In this document: one piece after another, positions 18,946-27,827 of the stretch
Position numbering within the stretch: the stretch's first letter is position 1
How the letters are laid out: each line of letters opens with the position of its first letter
Translations under genes and position numbers: made by a program
Source: Desulfuribacillus stibiiarsenatis
GTDB taxonomy: Bacteria > Bacillota > Bacilli > Desulfuribacillales > Desulfuribacillaceae
Assembly (NCBI RefSeq): GCF_001742305.1
Contig: NZ_MJAT01000036.1
Location: forward strand, 62,001 to 126,000
Length of the DNA stretch: 64,000 bases
Reading direction: 5' to 3'
The notes under the pieces: model-generated
Seen by the model: only the letters and a program-made list of their open reading frames with translations
What the model was told of the DNA's origin: nothing
Database searches by the model: none

Positions 18946-20034
18946 TTATTTATTATTTTTTTGGAAGGAAAGCATGAAGTCGACTAAAGCTTGGCAGCCT
19001 TCTTGAGTCATTGCATTGTAAATAGAAGCGCGCATTCCACCGACGGAACGATGGCCTTTAATACCAATGATTCCTTTTTCGCTTGCTTCTGCAATAAATT
19101 GTTTATCTAAATCACTATTTTGTAGTGTGAAAGTTACGTTCATTGTCGAACGGAATTCTGGAACAGCATGTCCCATATAAAATCCATTACTATTGTCAAT
19201 CGCATCATAAATGATTTTTGCCTTACTTTCATTATGATCCTCAATAGCAGTGATTCCACCTTGATTCTCAATCCATCCTAACACTAGGTTTAATAAGTAA
19301 ATACTGAAAGTCGGTGGTGTATTGTATAAGGAGTTATTATCTGCCATAATGTCGTATCTTTGCATTGTTGGAATCGTTTTGTTGCTTATTTCAAGTAAGT
19401 CTTTTCTAATCACTATGATTGTAACACCTGAAGGGCCTAAATTCTTTTGAGCACCAGCATAGATAAGCGCAAATTGCTTTCCATCAATAGGCTTACATAA
19501 AATATCACTTGACATATCCGCGATTAACGGAATATTATCGAACGACGGATATTCTTTGTATTGAGTACCATATATGGTATTATTTGTTGTAATATGTAAG
19601 TATGCAGGGTTTTCGCTAAGAGAAAACTTGTCCTTTAAAGGAATATAGTTATGGTTTTGATCTTTTGAAGATGCAGCTATATGTGTCGTACCAAACAGAT
19701 TCGCTTCTTCGCAAGCTTTTTTAGCAAAGCTACCAGTGATTGCATAGTTTGCTTGCTTTCCTTCTGTTAATAGGTTTTGGGGAATCATTGAAAACTGACT
19801 AGAAGCCCCACCTTGTAAGAAGAGGACACGATAATTATCATCTAAGTTTAAAAGATTTTTTAAACGGGTTTCCGCTTGAAAGATGATATTCTCGAAGTCT
19901 TTTGAACGGTGACTGATTTCTATAACGGACATTCCCGTGTTATTATAGTTTAATAATTCACTTTGGGCTTGTTCTAATACTGATAATGGAATTGTGGACG
20001 GCCCTGGGTTAAAGTTGAAAATTCTTTTCGTCAT
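18946..20034 (-). CDS. serC: phosphoserine aminotransferase
   Basis: A fold-type I aminotransferase (362 aa) converting 3-phosphohydroxypyruvate to phosphoserine, and active in PLP synthesis in some bacteria. The N-terminal FNFNPGPSTIPLSVLEQ and the downstream NYNNTGMSVIEISHRSK stretch (here LLNYNNTGMSVIE) are diagnostic. The PLP lysine lies in YAGAQKNLGPSG, and the C-terminus reads GHRSVGGMRASIYNAM. Full length. SD GGAGG lies ahead of the ATG. No serA is adjacent. Confidence 0.95.
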   Translation of the reverse strand: MTKRIFNFNPGPSTIPLSVLEQAQSELLNYNNTGMSVIEISHRSKDFENIIFQAETRLKNLLNLDDNYRVLFLQGGASSQFSMIPQNLLTEGKQANYAITGSFAKKACEEANLFGTTHIAASSKDQNHNYIPLKDKFSLSENPAYLHITTNNTIYGTQYKEYPSFDNIPLIADMSSDILCKPIDGKQFALIYAGAQKNLGPSGVTIIVIRKDLLEISNKTIPTMQRYDIMADNNSLYNTPPTFSIYLLNLVLGWIENQGGITAIEDHNESKAKIIYDAIDNSNGFYMGHAVPEFRSTMNVTFTLQNSDLDKQFIAEASEKGIIGIKGHRSVGGMRASIYNAMTQEGCQALVDFMLSFQKNNK

Positions 20035-20188
20035 AAAAAAGAAAAACCTCCTATTGTGGATCTTATGATTTTAAACTCGAATATTCATTATATTATAATC
20101 TATAATTACATAGTGGAAAAGAATTATTCACTGAAAATATGAACATTATTGTCATTATATATATTTTAGTCGGAAGGGAAGGAATTTA

Positions 20189-21856
20189 ATGAGTTGGAAT
20201 ATCATCTTACCAGATGGCAAAAAAATACAAAAAGAAGGGTCATTGTACGATCTTAGTAAAAAGTTACAAGTACATTATAAGGGGCAGATCTTTGCTGCAA
20301 AAGTGAATGGTCAAATAAAAAGTCTTTTGCAGGATGAACTGAAATCTGGAAGTGTACAGTTTATTGACTATACGGATCCTGACGGTCAGAGGATTTATCA
20401 GCGAAGCCTAAAATTATTGCTATTAAAAGCAATTTACGACTTATATCCGCAGTATGTCTTATCTGTGGAACATTCTTTAGGTAAAGGAGTATATTGTCAA
20501 TTACATCATTCTATGACAAACCAAGTGATTCAACTATCGAATAAAGAAATAAAACACATAGAATCTTACATGTGCAATTTAGTAGATCAGAACCTACCTT
20601 TTGTGAAGCTTAATGAAGATATTGATGATGCTCGAGATTATTTTATACATAACCAACGGGACGATATGGCAGCGCTTTTAAGCTTTAGAGATAAAACAAG
20701 TCTTACGATGTATCGGTTAGAAGATTATAAGGATTATTTATTTGGAACATTAGTACCGACGACAGGGTTTTTGAAGTATTTTGGTTTGAAATTTTATATT
20801 CCGGGTTTTATTGTTAGGTTTCCTGATGCAAGTGAACCTACAAAGCTTCCTGAATATTTGGAGCAACCGAAACTATTTGAAATATTTCGGGAGTCTCAGC
20901 GTTGGAATAATGTATTGGGAATACATACTGTAACTGACGTAAATAAACAAATATGGGCTAAAATGGTCCAAGAGCTGATACTAATTAATGAAAGTTTTCA
21001 CGAGAAAAAAATTGCGAAGATTGCAGATGCTATTGCTAGCTCTAAAGATCGCTTAAAGTTAATATTAATTGCTGGACCTTCATCATCAGGTAAGACTAGT
21101 TTTGCTCAAAGATTAAGAATACAATTAAAAGTCAATGGAATTGACCCTATTCCAATTTCATTGGATGATTATTTTGTGAATAGAGAACAGACACCTATAG
21201 ATGAAGACGGTAATTTTGATTTTGAATCGATAGAAGCAATTGACATTGGATTGTTCAACGAACATTTAAGTGAATTAATCAATGGGTCTCAGATTGAATT
21301 ACCAACTTTTAACTTTAAGACTGGTGAAAGAGAGTATAGAGGAAAGTCTATCCAGTTACTTCCGAATCAGCCACTAATTATTGAAGGAATTCATTGTCTA
21401 AATGAAAGATTAACGAAATACATACCAAAAGGTAATAAGTATAAAATCTATGTGAGTGCTCTTACATCTTTGAACTTTGATCGACATAATCGTATTCCTA
21501 CTGCAGATTTACGTTTACTAAGACGTATTGTTCGTGACCATCAGTATCGTGGCAATTCCGCTCAAAATACGATTCGAATGTGGCAATCTGTAAGAAAGGG
21601 TGAAGAGAAAAACATTTTTCCTTTTCAAGAAGAAGCGGATATTATGTTTAATTCTACATTATTGTATGAAATTTCAGTCCTAAAGACATTTGCTGAAAAA
21701 TTACTTTACGAGATCCCTCTAGAATCATTTGAGTACGTAGAAGCACAAAGATTATTACGGTTTTTAAGCTACGTCGAACCGATAGAAGACACATATATCC
21801 CATGCACTTCATTTTTAAAAGAATTTATTGGTGGCAGTTGCTTGTTTGATTTATAA
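20189..21856 (+). CDS. TGS-domain nucleoside/uridine kinase-like protein
   Basis: A 555-aa protein. Residues 1 to about 65 form a TGS-like domain (IILPDGKKIQKEGSLYDLS). A middle region resembles the threonyl-tRNA synthetase second additional domain. From about 290 a uridine kinase/phosphoribulokinase domain begins with the P-loop GPSSSGKTS (residues 296-304) and continues with ISLDDYFVNRE and DFESIEAIDI. Known homologues are annotated as nucleoside kinases of unproven substrate; a role linked to translation or ribonucleotide salvage is inference. SD GGAAGG precedes the ATG. Confidence 0.82.
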   Translation: MSWNIILPDGKKIQKEGSLYDLSKKLQVHYKGQIFAAKVNGQIKSLLQDELKSGSVQFIDYTDPDGQRIYQRSLKLLLLKAIYDLYPQYVLSVEHSLGKGVYCQLHHSMTNQVIQLSNKEIKHIESYMCNLVDQNLPFVKLNEDIDDARDYFIHNQRDDMAALLSFRDKTSLTMYRLEDYKDYLFGTLVPTTGFLKYFGLKFYIPGFIVRFPDASEPTKLPEYLEQPKLFEIFRESQRWNNVLGIHTVTDVNKQIWAKMVQELILINESFHEKKIAKIADAIASSKDRLKLILIAGPSSSGKTSFAQRLRIQLKVNGIDPIPISLDDYFVNREQTPIDEDGNFDFESIEAIDIGLFNEHLSELINGSQIELPTFNFKTGEREYRGKSIQLLPNQPLIIEGIHCLNERLTKYIPKGNKYKIYVSALTSLNFDRHNRIPTADLRLLRRIVRDHQYRGNSAQNTIRMWQSVRKGEEKNIFPFQEEADIMFNSTLLYEISVLKTFAEKLLYEIPLESFEYVEAQRLLRFLSYVEPIEDTYIPCTSFLKEFIGGSCLFDL

Positions 21857-21861
21857 TATTA

Positions 21862-21888
21862 AAATTTCTACGTAGCAGGTAGAAATTT
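21862..21888 (+). terminator. possible terminator after the kinase gene
   Basis: A 10-bp inverted repeat (AAATTTCTAC with GTAGAAATTT) six bases after the stop codon. There is no proper T tract, so it may be only a transcript-stabilising hairpin. Confidence 0.4.
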
Positions 21889-21975
21889 ACATCTATCATT
21901 ATTGAGAAGAACATGATACAATTAGTTATGATTTTCTGAGTCTTGTAAGATATTAGAAAATATGAGGATGATTAT

Positions 21976-22188
21976 ATGAGGAAAAAATTCAAAGAAACTA
22001 TGGAAGCAAACAATAAGCAAAGATTATTGGAAGAGCAATTTGAGGTTCTTCGCGTAGAATTGAATCAATTTGTGGACTCCGATGGATATTTTTTAGATAA
22101 AGATCGGATGTTAGAATTAAGCCAAAAAATAGACAAGTTACATACAGAGTATATGAAATTAAAGCTTGAGAAGAAAGAAACGGTCTAA
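21976..22188 (+). CDS. Spo0E-like sporulation regulatory phosphatase
   Basis: A 70-aa helical protein. The C-terminal half holds LSQKIDKLHTEYMKLK, matching the Spo0E-family signature SQxLDxLIxxY that carries the phosphatase active residues. Family members dephosphorylate Spo0A~P and hold back sporulation. The N-terminal half is longer than in most Spo0E-like peptides and predicts a coiled coil. It has its own SD (AGGATGAT) and a strong terminator, so it is monocistronic. The family match rests on one motif. Confidence 0.65.
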   Translation: MRKKFKETMEANNKQRLLEEQFEVLRVELNQFVDSDGYFLDKDRMLELSQKIDKLHTEYMKLKLEKKETV

Positions 22189-22214
22189 CCCTAAGTTGGG
22201 AGACCGTTTCTTTT
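22174..22214 (+). terminator. terminator after the Spo0E-like gene
   Basis: A 13-bp stem AAAGAAACGGTCT (22174-22186) with AGACCGTTTCTTT (22201-22213), overlapping the stop codon. The loop carries a small AACCC/GGG pairing. Confidence 0.85.
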
Positions 22215-22345
22215 GGCATCATCAGAATTAATAAAAATTCTGACGATAAGTAACGGCAACTAAAGCAATCGTTTCGCAAAAGGACTTAGCGAATGCTAAG
22301 CTATGTTTATAGTCGCTAAGCGATATACTATATTTCGTCTAATTA

Positions 22346-23437
22346 TTATGGTAAAACATACACAGTAACATTTTGTCTACCAAAAGTTCGGGCTTCGCGT
22401 AGAGTTGCAGTATATAAGTCTATTTTGTTACCCTTTACTGCACCGCCAATATCTGCAGCCACAGCGTATCCATAGCCCTCAACATACAAGTGTGTGCCAA
22501 GCGGGATTACACTCCTGTCAACAGCTACGACTCCTACTCTAGTAGTTAGTCCAGTATAGGTTACATTTGATAGCTTTGTCTCAGAACTATTAAAAGCAGT
22601 CGCTTGCATAGTGAGTTGTTTTGTATAAGCGACAGGAACTCCATTGATTGAAATCGTATTAGAATCTTGTTGTATTGAATTATTTGATAAAATAACTCTA
22701 TCAATCAGAACTGCAGCCTCAGCTCGGGTCGTAAATTGACTTGGGCGAATCGTTTGATCTGGGTATCCAGAAACAAAATTATTTTTGATAGCGTAAGCAA
22801 AATAATGTTCTGCCCATTCTACAATCGATTGTTTATCTTTAAAATTTGCAAGTAAATCTCTGCGTTCTTGCCACCCTAGGATGTGCTTTACATTCAATTC
22901 TCCTGAAGCAGTAGTTAACATTTTTACTAATGCATCTCTGCGAACAGGATCTCCAGGTCGAAACTGTTGATTCCCAACACCATCTACAATTCCTAATCGA
23001 TGCGCTATGTTAATATATGGTGCAAAAGCATCATTCATATCAACATCAGAAAAAGAAGGTGGGTCAAAATCTACCCAATAAAGTCCTTTTGCTAATAAAA
23101 GCATATGAACAAACTCAGCTCGACTAATAGGAGCACTAGGCATGAATTGCTGTTCTACTCGATAATTAATAGCACCTAAAGAGTAGAGGCGATCAATAGA
23201 TTCATAGGCAAAATGATTCAAAGGAACATCAATAAAATATGGATGATGATTTATTTCTACAGGCTCTTCAGCTAAATTATCTTCGCTTACTTGTTCAATT
23301 TGTTCTTGTTGCCCATTGATAGGAGTCTGTTCTTGGTTGATAGGTACTGATAATTCTGCGTAAACAGTGGTGCTTCCTAAACCTATAAATAGACAACAAG
23401 TGAATAATATGAGTATTCTAGTAGATACTTTCCTCAT
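22346..23437 (-). CDS. SLH-repeat protein with C-terminal 3D domain
   Basis: A secreted protein of 363 aa. A signal peptide (ending near VYA) is followed by a Gln/Glu-rich linker, then three S-layer-homology repeats between about residues 68 and 240 (DVPLNHFAYESIDRLY, SDVDMNDAFAPYINIA, and a degenerate third with ATRAEAAVLID). The C-terminal 3D domain is marked by VAVDRSVIPLGTHLYV and AADIGGAVKGNKIDLY, with the three conserved Asp of resuscitation/MltA-type double-psi barrels. SLH repeats would hold it on secondary wall polymer while the 3D domain trims peptidoglycan. SD AGGAG is present. Confidence 0.87.
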   Translation of the reverse strand: MRKVSTRILILFTCCLFIGLGSTTVYAELSVPINQEQTPINGQQEQIEQVSEDNLAEEPVEINHHPYFIDVPLNHFAYESIDRLYSLGAINYRVEQQFMPSAPISRAEFVHMLLLAKGLYWVDFDPPSFSDVDMNDAFAPYINIAHRLGIVDGVGNQQFRPGDPVRRDALVKMLTTASGELNVKHILGWQERRDLLANFKDKQSIVEWAEHYFAYAIKNNFVSGYPDQTIRPSQFTTRAEAAVLIDRVILSNNSIQQDSNTISINGVPVAYTKQLTMQATAFNSSETKLSNVTYTGLTTRVGVVAVDRSVIPLGTHLYVEGYGYAVAADIGGAVKGNKIDLYTATLREARTFGRQNVTVYVLP

Positions 23438-23615
23438 TTAATTCTCCTATTCATTTTTTTGTACATTATATCATAACCTATAAAAATATCATAATCTACT
23501 AAACTCAAGATTAGAAGAGTATCGCAACATAAGATTAGAAAAATGTTATGCTTTCTTATATAGTACTTATATAGTACAATATTAAGAAAAGATAATTTTT
23601 TTGGAGGGTTCGATA

Positions 23616-24920
23616 ATGCCTTTTTTCTCAAAGAAACAACAACCGAAAGCAAAAATTAAAATTGTTAATTTCCCTACAACAGGTACTCTCTATCGAATTT
23701 CAGACCAAACCGTTCAAACTAAAATTAGCTTCATGAAATTATCGAATCTACAAACTGAGAAAATGGGCAACATGAAAGCTTTATTAAACGTACATGCGGA
23801 TTATATTGTAAACGCTTTTTATGATGAGATTCTGCAGGTACCAGAGCTTAAGCAGATTATTCAAAAAAATAGTAACGTAGATAAACTACGGAAAACCTTT
23901 AAGTGGTACTTAAATTCTATCGCCGAAGATAGTATTAATGATAAATATGTCAAAGAAAGACAAAAAGTTGGTCAAGTACATGATCATGTGAATCTTAAGC
24001 CGGAATGGTTTATGGGAGCTTATCATATTCTTAGAAAAAATATCATTCCTCTAATTGTAGATGAATATCAACATGATCCACAAACCTTATCAGATTCAAT
24101 TATTGCTTTAGATAATATAACTTCTTTTGATAATATACTAATGATTGAGGAATACATTAAGAGTTTTACATCTCAAATGTTAGAGATAGATCAAGTGAAA
24201 CAAATTCAGTTTCAATTACAAAACGATAGTCAAAACCTTGCTGCCGCAGCAGAACAAACGACTGCATCAGCAAATGAAATGTCACATACAATGACAAATA
24301 TCCGTCAAGAAGCCTTAGAGGCAGCATCATTTACTAATAAAGTAATGGAACTAGCTAAAAAGGGTGGGGAACAGATAAAAGCAGTTACTGAAGCAATGAA
24401 GGAAATTGAAGAAGATTTTGGAGATATGCAAAAAAATGTATCTGGGTTAAATGAAAGCTCAGAACAGATTGCTAAGATTATTGATACAATTAGCCAAATC
24501 GCGAGTCAAACCAATCTCTTAGCGCTGAACGCGTCAATAGAAGCAGCTAGGGCAGGGGAGCATGGTAGAGGATTTGCAGTTGTAGCAGAAGAGGTTAGAA
24601 AATTAGCTGAAGACACGGATAAGGCGCTTAAAGACATTGCGATTAAAATACAAAAATCCCGTAAAGATACAACGGAAGTGCTTGTTGCAATGGGAAGAGC
24701 TAGTAAATCAGTCAATGAGGGTACCGATATAACTGAGCAGACGATTGAAGGATTTAAGAGTATCATCGATTCTGTTAAATCAAGTTTAGAGATTACTGAA
24801 CGAGTAGCAGATGGGATTGATTATAACGCGAATATTGCGCAACAAATTAAAGATGCTTCAGAAAACGTTGCAATGTTAGCCGAGGGACTGGCGGGACTTG
24901 CTGGTGAGTTGAGTCGTTAA
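23616..24920 (+). CDS. hemAT: globin-coupled methyl-accepting aerotaxis sensor (HemAT-like)
   Basis: A soluble chemoreceptor of 434 aa with no membrane segment. Residues about 30-180 form a protoglobin heme domain, with the proximal-His segment [19 protein letters not shown] placing His122 next to B. subtilis HemAT His123. The C-terminal half is a coiled-coil MCP signalling domain with the hairpin tip ([18 protein letters not shown] then [17 protein letters not shown]). It senses O2 and signals to CheA. ATG 23616 is chosen, seven bases after GGAGGG. No che genes are nearby. Confidence 0.92.
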   Translation: MPFFSKKQQPKAKIKIVNFPTTGTLYRISDQTVQTKISFMKLSNLQTEKMGNMKALLNVHADYIVNAFYDEILQVPELKQIIQKNSNVDKLRKTFKWYLNSIAEDSINDKYVKERQKVGQVHDHVNLKPEWFMGAYHILRKNIIPLIVDEYQHDPQTLSDSIIALDNITSFDNILMIEEYIKSFTSQMLEIDQVKQIQFQLQNDSQNLAAAAEQTTASANEMSHTMTNIRQEALEAASFTNKVMELAKKGGEQIKAVTEAMKEIEEDFGDMQKNVSGLNESSEQIAKIIDTISQIASQTNLLALNASIEAARAGEHGRGFAVVAEEVRKLAEDTDKALKDIAIKIQKSRKDTTEVLVAMGRASKSVNEGTDITEQTIEGFKSIIDSVKSSLEITERVADGIDYNANIAQQIKDASENVAMLAEGLAGLAGELSR

Positions 24921-24944
24921 AGTGTTTAGCGTGTTAACAATGTA

Positions 24945-24990
24945 AAATTAGGCGTATGCAGATTTAGCGATGCATACGCCTAATTTATTG
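24945..24990. terminator. bidirectional terminator between hemAT and bioY
   Basis: A perfect 16-bp stem AAATTAGGCGTATGCA (24945-24960) with TGCATACGCCTAATTT (24971-24986), with A/T-rich flanks on both sides. Confidence 0.85.
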
Positions 24991-24998
24991 CTTAAATT

Positions 24999-25583
24999 TT
25001 ACTGATTGACGCGGAAATGGGCTAACCTTTTAAAAACTTTCTGCGCAACGATAGTAACAATTACCACTAAAGCTAAATCTTTTGGAAGAGGAGTTAAGAC
25101 TCCAACCTTAATTGCGTTCGCAAAACTAATTGGCGATAATGATACATAATTTAATATTAAGTATAAATAGACAACGCCAATTGTGTAGATCACTGTTAGG
25201 CCGGCTAAGTTAGCTAGTAAGAATGTTATGAGATTCTTATCTTTCCTCATTTCAATAATCTTACCAATGATAAAACTCCCAACAACGAAGCCTAAAAGAT
25301 AGCCAAAAGTTGGCTGGAATATATATCCGAATCCGCCACCTTTAGTGAATACGGGAATTCCAATAAGTCCAAGTGTGACATACAAAATTTGGCTTAATGC
25401 TCCCATTCTACTACCAAGCAATGCCCCGGATAAAATAACAAACAACGTTTGAAACGTTAGACTTACAATCGGCGTAGGAATCTTAATAAATGCACCAATA
25501 ATAGTAAGAGCAGTAAACATCGGAACAAGTACAATATAATAAGTTCTAATTTTTTGTTTTTGGTGATTGTGTGTTAAATCCAT
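24999..25583 (-). CDS. bioY: biotin transporter BioY (ECF S-component)
   Basis: A membrane protein of 194 aa with about six hydrophobic helices. It carries the family-typical TPIVSLTFQTLFVILSGALLG opening region (here split as PIPTPIVSLTFQ and LSGALLGSRMGALSQ), GLIGIPVFTKGGGFGYIF and PTFGYLLGFVVGS. BioY binds biotin and either works with the shared ECF module or alone. It is monocistronic, behind a BirA-type operator, so it should be repressed when biotin is plentiful. SD AGGGAGG. Confidence 0.93.
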   Translation of the reverse strand: MDLTHNHQKQKIRTYYIVLVPMFTALTIIGAFIKIPTPIVSLTFQTLFVILSGALLGSRMGALSQILYVTLGLIGIPVFTKGGGFGYIFQPTFGYLLGFVVGSFIIGKIIEMRKDKNLITFLLANLAGLTVIYTIGVVYLYLILNYVSLSPISFANAIKVGVLTPLPKDLALVVIVTIVAQKVFKRLAHFRVNQ

Positions 25584-25628
25584 TGCTTCACCTCCCTTTT
25601 ATGTATAGTATATGATTATAAATCAAAC

Positions 25629-25664
25629 ATATGTTAACCGTTTCGTTATTTCGAGTTAACATAT
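25629..25664 (-). promoter_or_regulatory. BirA operator upstream of bioY
   Basis: A perfect 10-bp dyad, ATATGTTAAC (25629-25638) and GTTAACATAT (25655-25664), with a 16-base spacer. This fits the Firmicute BirA box (TGTWAAC-N15/16-GTTWACA). It lies about 45 bases before the bioY start and 28 bases before the -35 of the divergent cobalamin operon promoter. Confidence 0.85.
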
Positions 25665-25691
25665 AAATGAGAATACGCTACTAGATTATAA

Positions 25692-25720
25692 TTGTCAATC
25701 CTATAATTATTGATTACAAT
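25692..25720 (+). promoter_or_regulatory. sigma-A promoter of the cobalamin operon
   Basis: TTGTCA (25692-25697), 17-base spacer, TACAAT (25715-25720). The transcript would start near 25727, leaving only about 29 bases before the ATG at 25756. That is too short for a cobalamin riboswitch, and none was seen. Confidence 0.6.
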
Positions 25721-25755
25721 AGTTAAAATTAACTTTTCCCATTGGGGTGACTGAT

Positions 25756-27810
25756 ATGATAAAGGAAACGTTTGCAATATGTTCGCTTGATTGCCCAGAT
25801 ACATGTCGTTTAAAAGTAAAAATTAATGATCAACATATGATACAAAGCATTGAAGGAGACAAAGAGCATCCCATAACTCAAGGTTTAATATGTAATAAGA
25901 TGAGATTTTATAAGGATCGTATCTATCATACTGAACGAATTAAAACACCGCTCAAAAGAATCGGGAAAAAAGGAGAAGCTAAATTCGAACCGATTTCTTG
26001 GGATGAAGCGCTTGACATCATATATGATAGATTTCAAGATTCTATTGATAAATACGGGTCAGAAAGTATTTTACCTTTTAGTTACGCTGGCACAATGGGG
26101 ATCATCAATAACAGTTCGATGGATCGAAGGTTCTTTCATAGATTAGGAGCTAGTAGATTAGATCGTACAATTTGTGCTTCTGCTGGTTGTACTGGTTATT
26201 TTTATACAATGGGTGAAAGTAAAGGTGTTGACCCTGAGCATACAGTAAATGCTGAATATATTATTATTTGGGGAACTAATACTGTAAGTACAAATTTGCA
26301 TCAATGGCAGTATGTCAATCGTGCAAAAAGAATGGGTGCCAAGGTAGTAGTAATCGATTCACATAGAAACAAAACGGCAAAATTAGCAGATTGGTTTTTG
26401 CAAATAAACCCTGGAACTGATGGTGCCTTAGCATTGGCAATCATGCATGTCTTAATTAACGATAACTTTATAGATAAACAATTTATAGAAAACAAAACAA
26501 CAGGATTTGACTCATTAAAAATGCAAGTTCAGTCTTATGATCCAGAAACAGTAGCGAAAATTACGGGAATATCAAGTGAACATATCTTTCAGCTTGCTCG
26601 AGAATATGGCAAAAATCAGAAAAGTTTTATACGAATTGGGAATGGGTTACAGCATCATGTAAATGGCGGTATGGCAACTAGAAATATATCCTGTTTGCCT
26701 GCTCTAACAGGAGCCTGGAAATATAAGGGCTGCGGAGCATTAAAAAGCAATTCAGAATACTTCAATATAAATAAAAAACATTTAGAATATGCAAATATGG
26801 ATATCAAACCTGCTAGAAGTATAAATATGAATCAGCTAGGAGAAGCACTGTTAAATGCTTCGAATCCGAACATTCATTGCATTTTCGTATATAATTCTAA
26901 CCCTGTAACAGTAGTTCCTAATCAAAATCTAGTGATACAAGGGTTTATGCGCGATGACCTGTTTACAGTTGTCCATGAACAATTTATTACAGACACAGTT
27001 AAATATGCTGATATTGTTTTGCCAGCTCCAACAAGCTTTGAATATTTAGATTTATATAGGTCATATTGGCATCTATACTTACAATTATCTGAACCAGTGA
27101 TTCCATTGCAAGGGGAAGCGATTCATAATACTGAATTATTCAGGCGTTTAGCGAAACGATTTGGTTTTCACGAATCATGTTTTACAGATTCTGATGAGGA
27201 GCTAATGATTCAGGCTTTATCAGATATGATTCCCAATAAAACTGGTCGTGAAATATTACAAGTACTAAAAGAAAAACAATATATCAAAGTTAAGTCAGAG
27301 AATGCTTGTACAGAATTTCTATCGAACTTAAAGACGCCAAGTGGTAGGATTGAGCTAGATTCTATTGCTATGAAGAATGAAGGGCACTCGTCTGTGCCAT
27401 CATTTACTAGAATTCAAGAGTTAGTCTTACAGGATACGACAAGATATCCGCTCGTTTTAATCAATGCACCGAATCACATGTTTCTAAATTCCACTTTCGC
27501 TAATGCTAGTGTCTCTAAAGAATATGAAGGACGACCAATGTTAGAAATGCATCCTTTGGATGCTGTCAGTAGGAGTATTGACGACAACTCAGTTGTTGAG
27601 ATTCGTAACGAGAGAGGATCCTGTAGAATTCACATAAGAGTTACTAAGGACGTTCCACAGGGTACTGTAATCAGTTTAGGTTTATGGTGGAATGAATCAT
27701 ATATAGACAATAGTAATTTAAACCAATTTGTTTCTCAGCAACTTTCAGATATGGGAGATGGACCAATCTTTTTTAGTACATTTGTTGAGGTAACTAGAGT
27801 GTTTGAATGA
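25756..27810 (+). CDS. molybdopterin oxidoreductase, DMSO-reductase superfamily, cytoplasmic
   Basis: A bis-MGD molybdo- or tungsto-enzyme of 684 aa with no Tat signal. The N-terminal 4Fe-4S site uses Cys9, 13, 17 and 46 (CSLDCPDTC and LICNK). DRTICASAGCTG aligns with the metal-ligand segment of formate dehydrogenase and NapA, making Cys140 the likely Mo/W ligand. The C-terminal MGD-binding domain runs from about residue 555 (NAPNHMFLN). Homologues are annotated broadly; the substrate is unknown. ATG 25756 has GGGGTGA six bases upstream. It opens the cobalamin operon, ending 17 bases before cbiD. Confidence 0.85.
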   Translation: MIKETFAICSLDCPDTCRLKVKINDQHMIQSIEGDKEHPITQGLICNKMRFYKDRIYHTERIKTPLKRIGKKGEAKFEPISWDEALDIIYDRFQDSIDKYGSESILPFSYAGTMGIINNSSMDRRFFHRLGASRLDRTICASAGCTGYFYTMGESKGVDPEHTVNAEYIIIWGTNTVSTNLHQWQYVNRAKRMGAKVVVIDSHRNKTAKLADWFLQINPGTDGALALAIMHVLINDNFIDKQFIENKTTGFDSLKMQVQSYDPETVAKITGISSEHIFQLAREYGKNQKSFIRIGNGLQHHVNGGMATRNISCLPALTGAWKYKGCGALKSNSEYFNINKKHLEYANMDIKPARSINMNQLGEALLNASNPNIHCIFVYNSNPVTVVPNQNLVIQGFMRDDLFTVVHEQFITDTVKYADIVLPAPTSFEYLDLYRSYWHLYLQLSEPVIPLQGEAIHNTELFRRLAKRFGFHESCFTDSDEELMIQALSDMIPNKTGREILQVLKEKQYIKVKSENACTEFLSNLKTPSGRIELDSIAMKNEGHSSVPSFTRIQELVLQDTTRYPLVLINAPNHMFLNSTFANASVSKEYEGRPMLEMHPLDAVSRSIDDNSVVEIRNERGSCRIHIRVTKDVPQGTVISLGLWWNESYIDNSNLNQFVSQQLSDMGDGPIFFSTFVEVTRVFE

Positions 27811-27827
27811 GTTATGAGGTGTCGATT

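Noticed and set aside
22222-22323. Inverted repeats between the Spo0E-like and SLH-3D genes (CAGAATT/AATTCTG and CTTAGCGA/TCGCTAAG)
   Set aside because: Hairpins are possible but there is no T tract on either strand and no match to a known RNA or operator; they may be terminator remnants for the minus-strand gene.
23555-23582. Tandem TATATAGTAC repeat before hemAT
   Set aside because: Two short AT-rich copies only; probably part of a promoter region, not an array, and no sigma-D motif was found.
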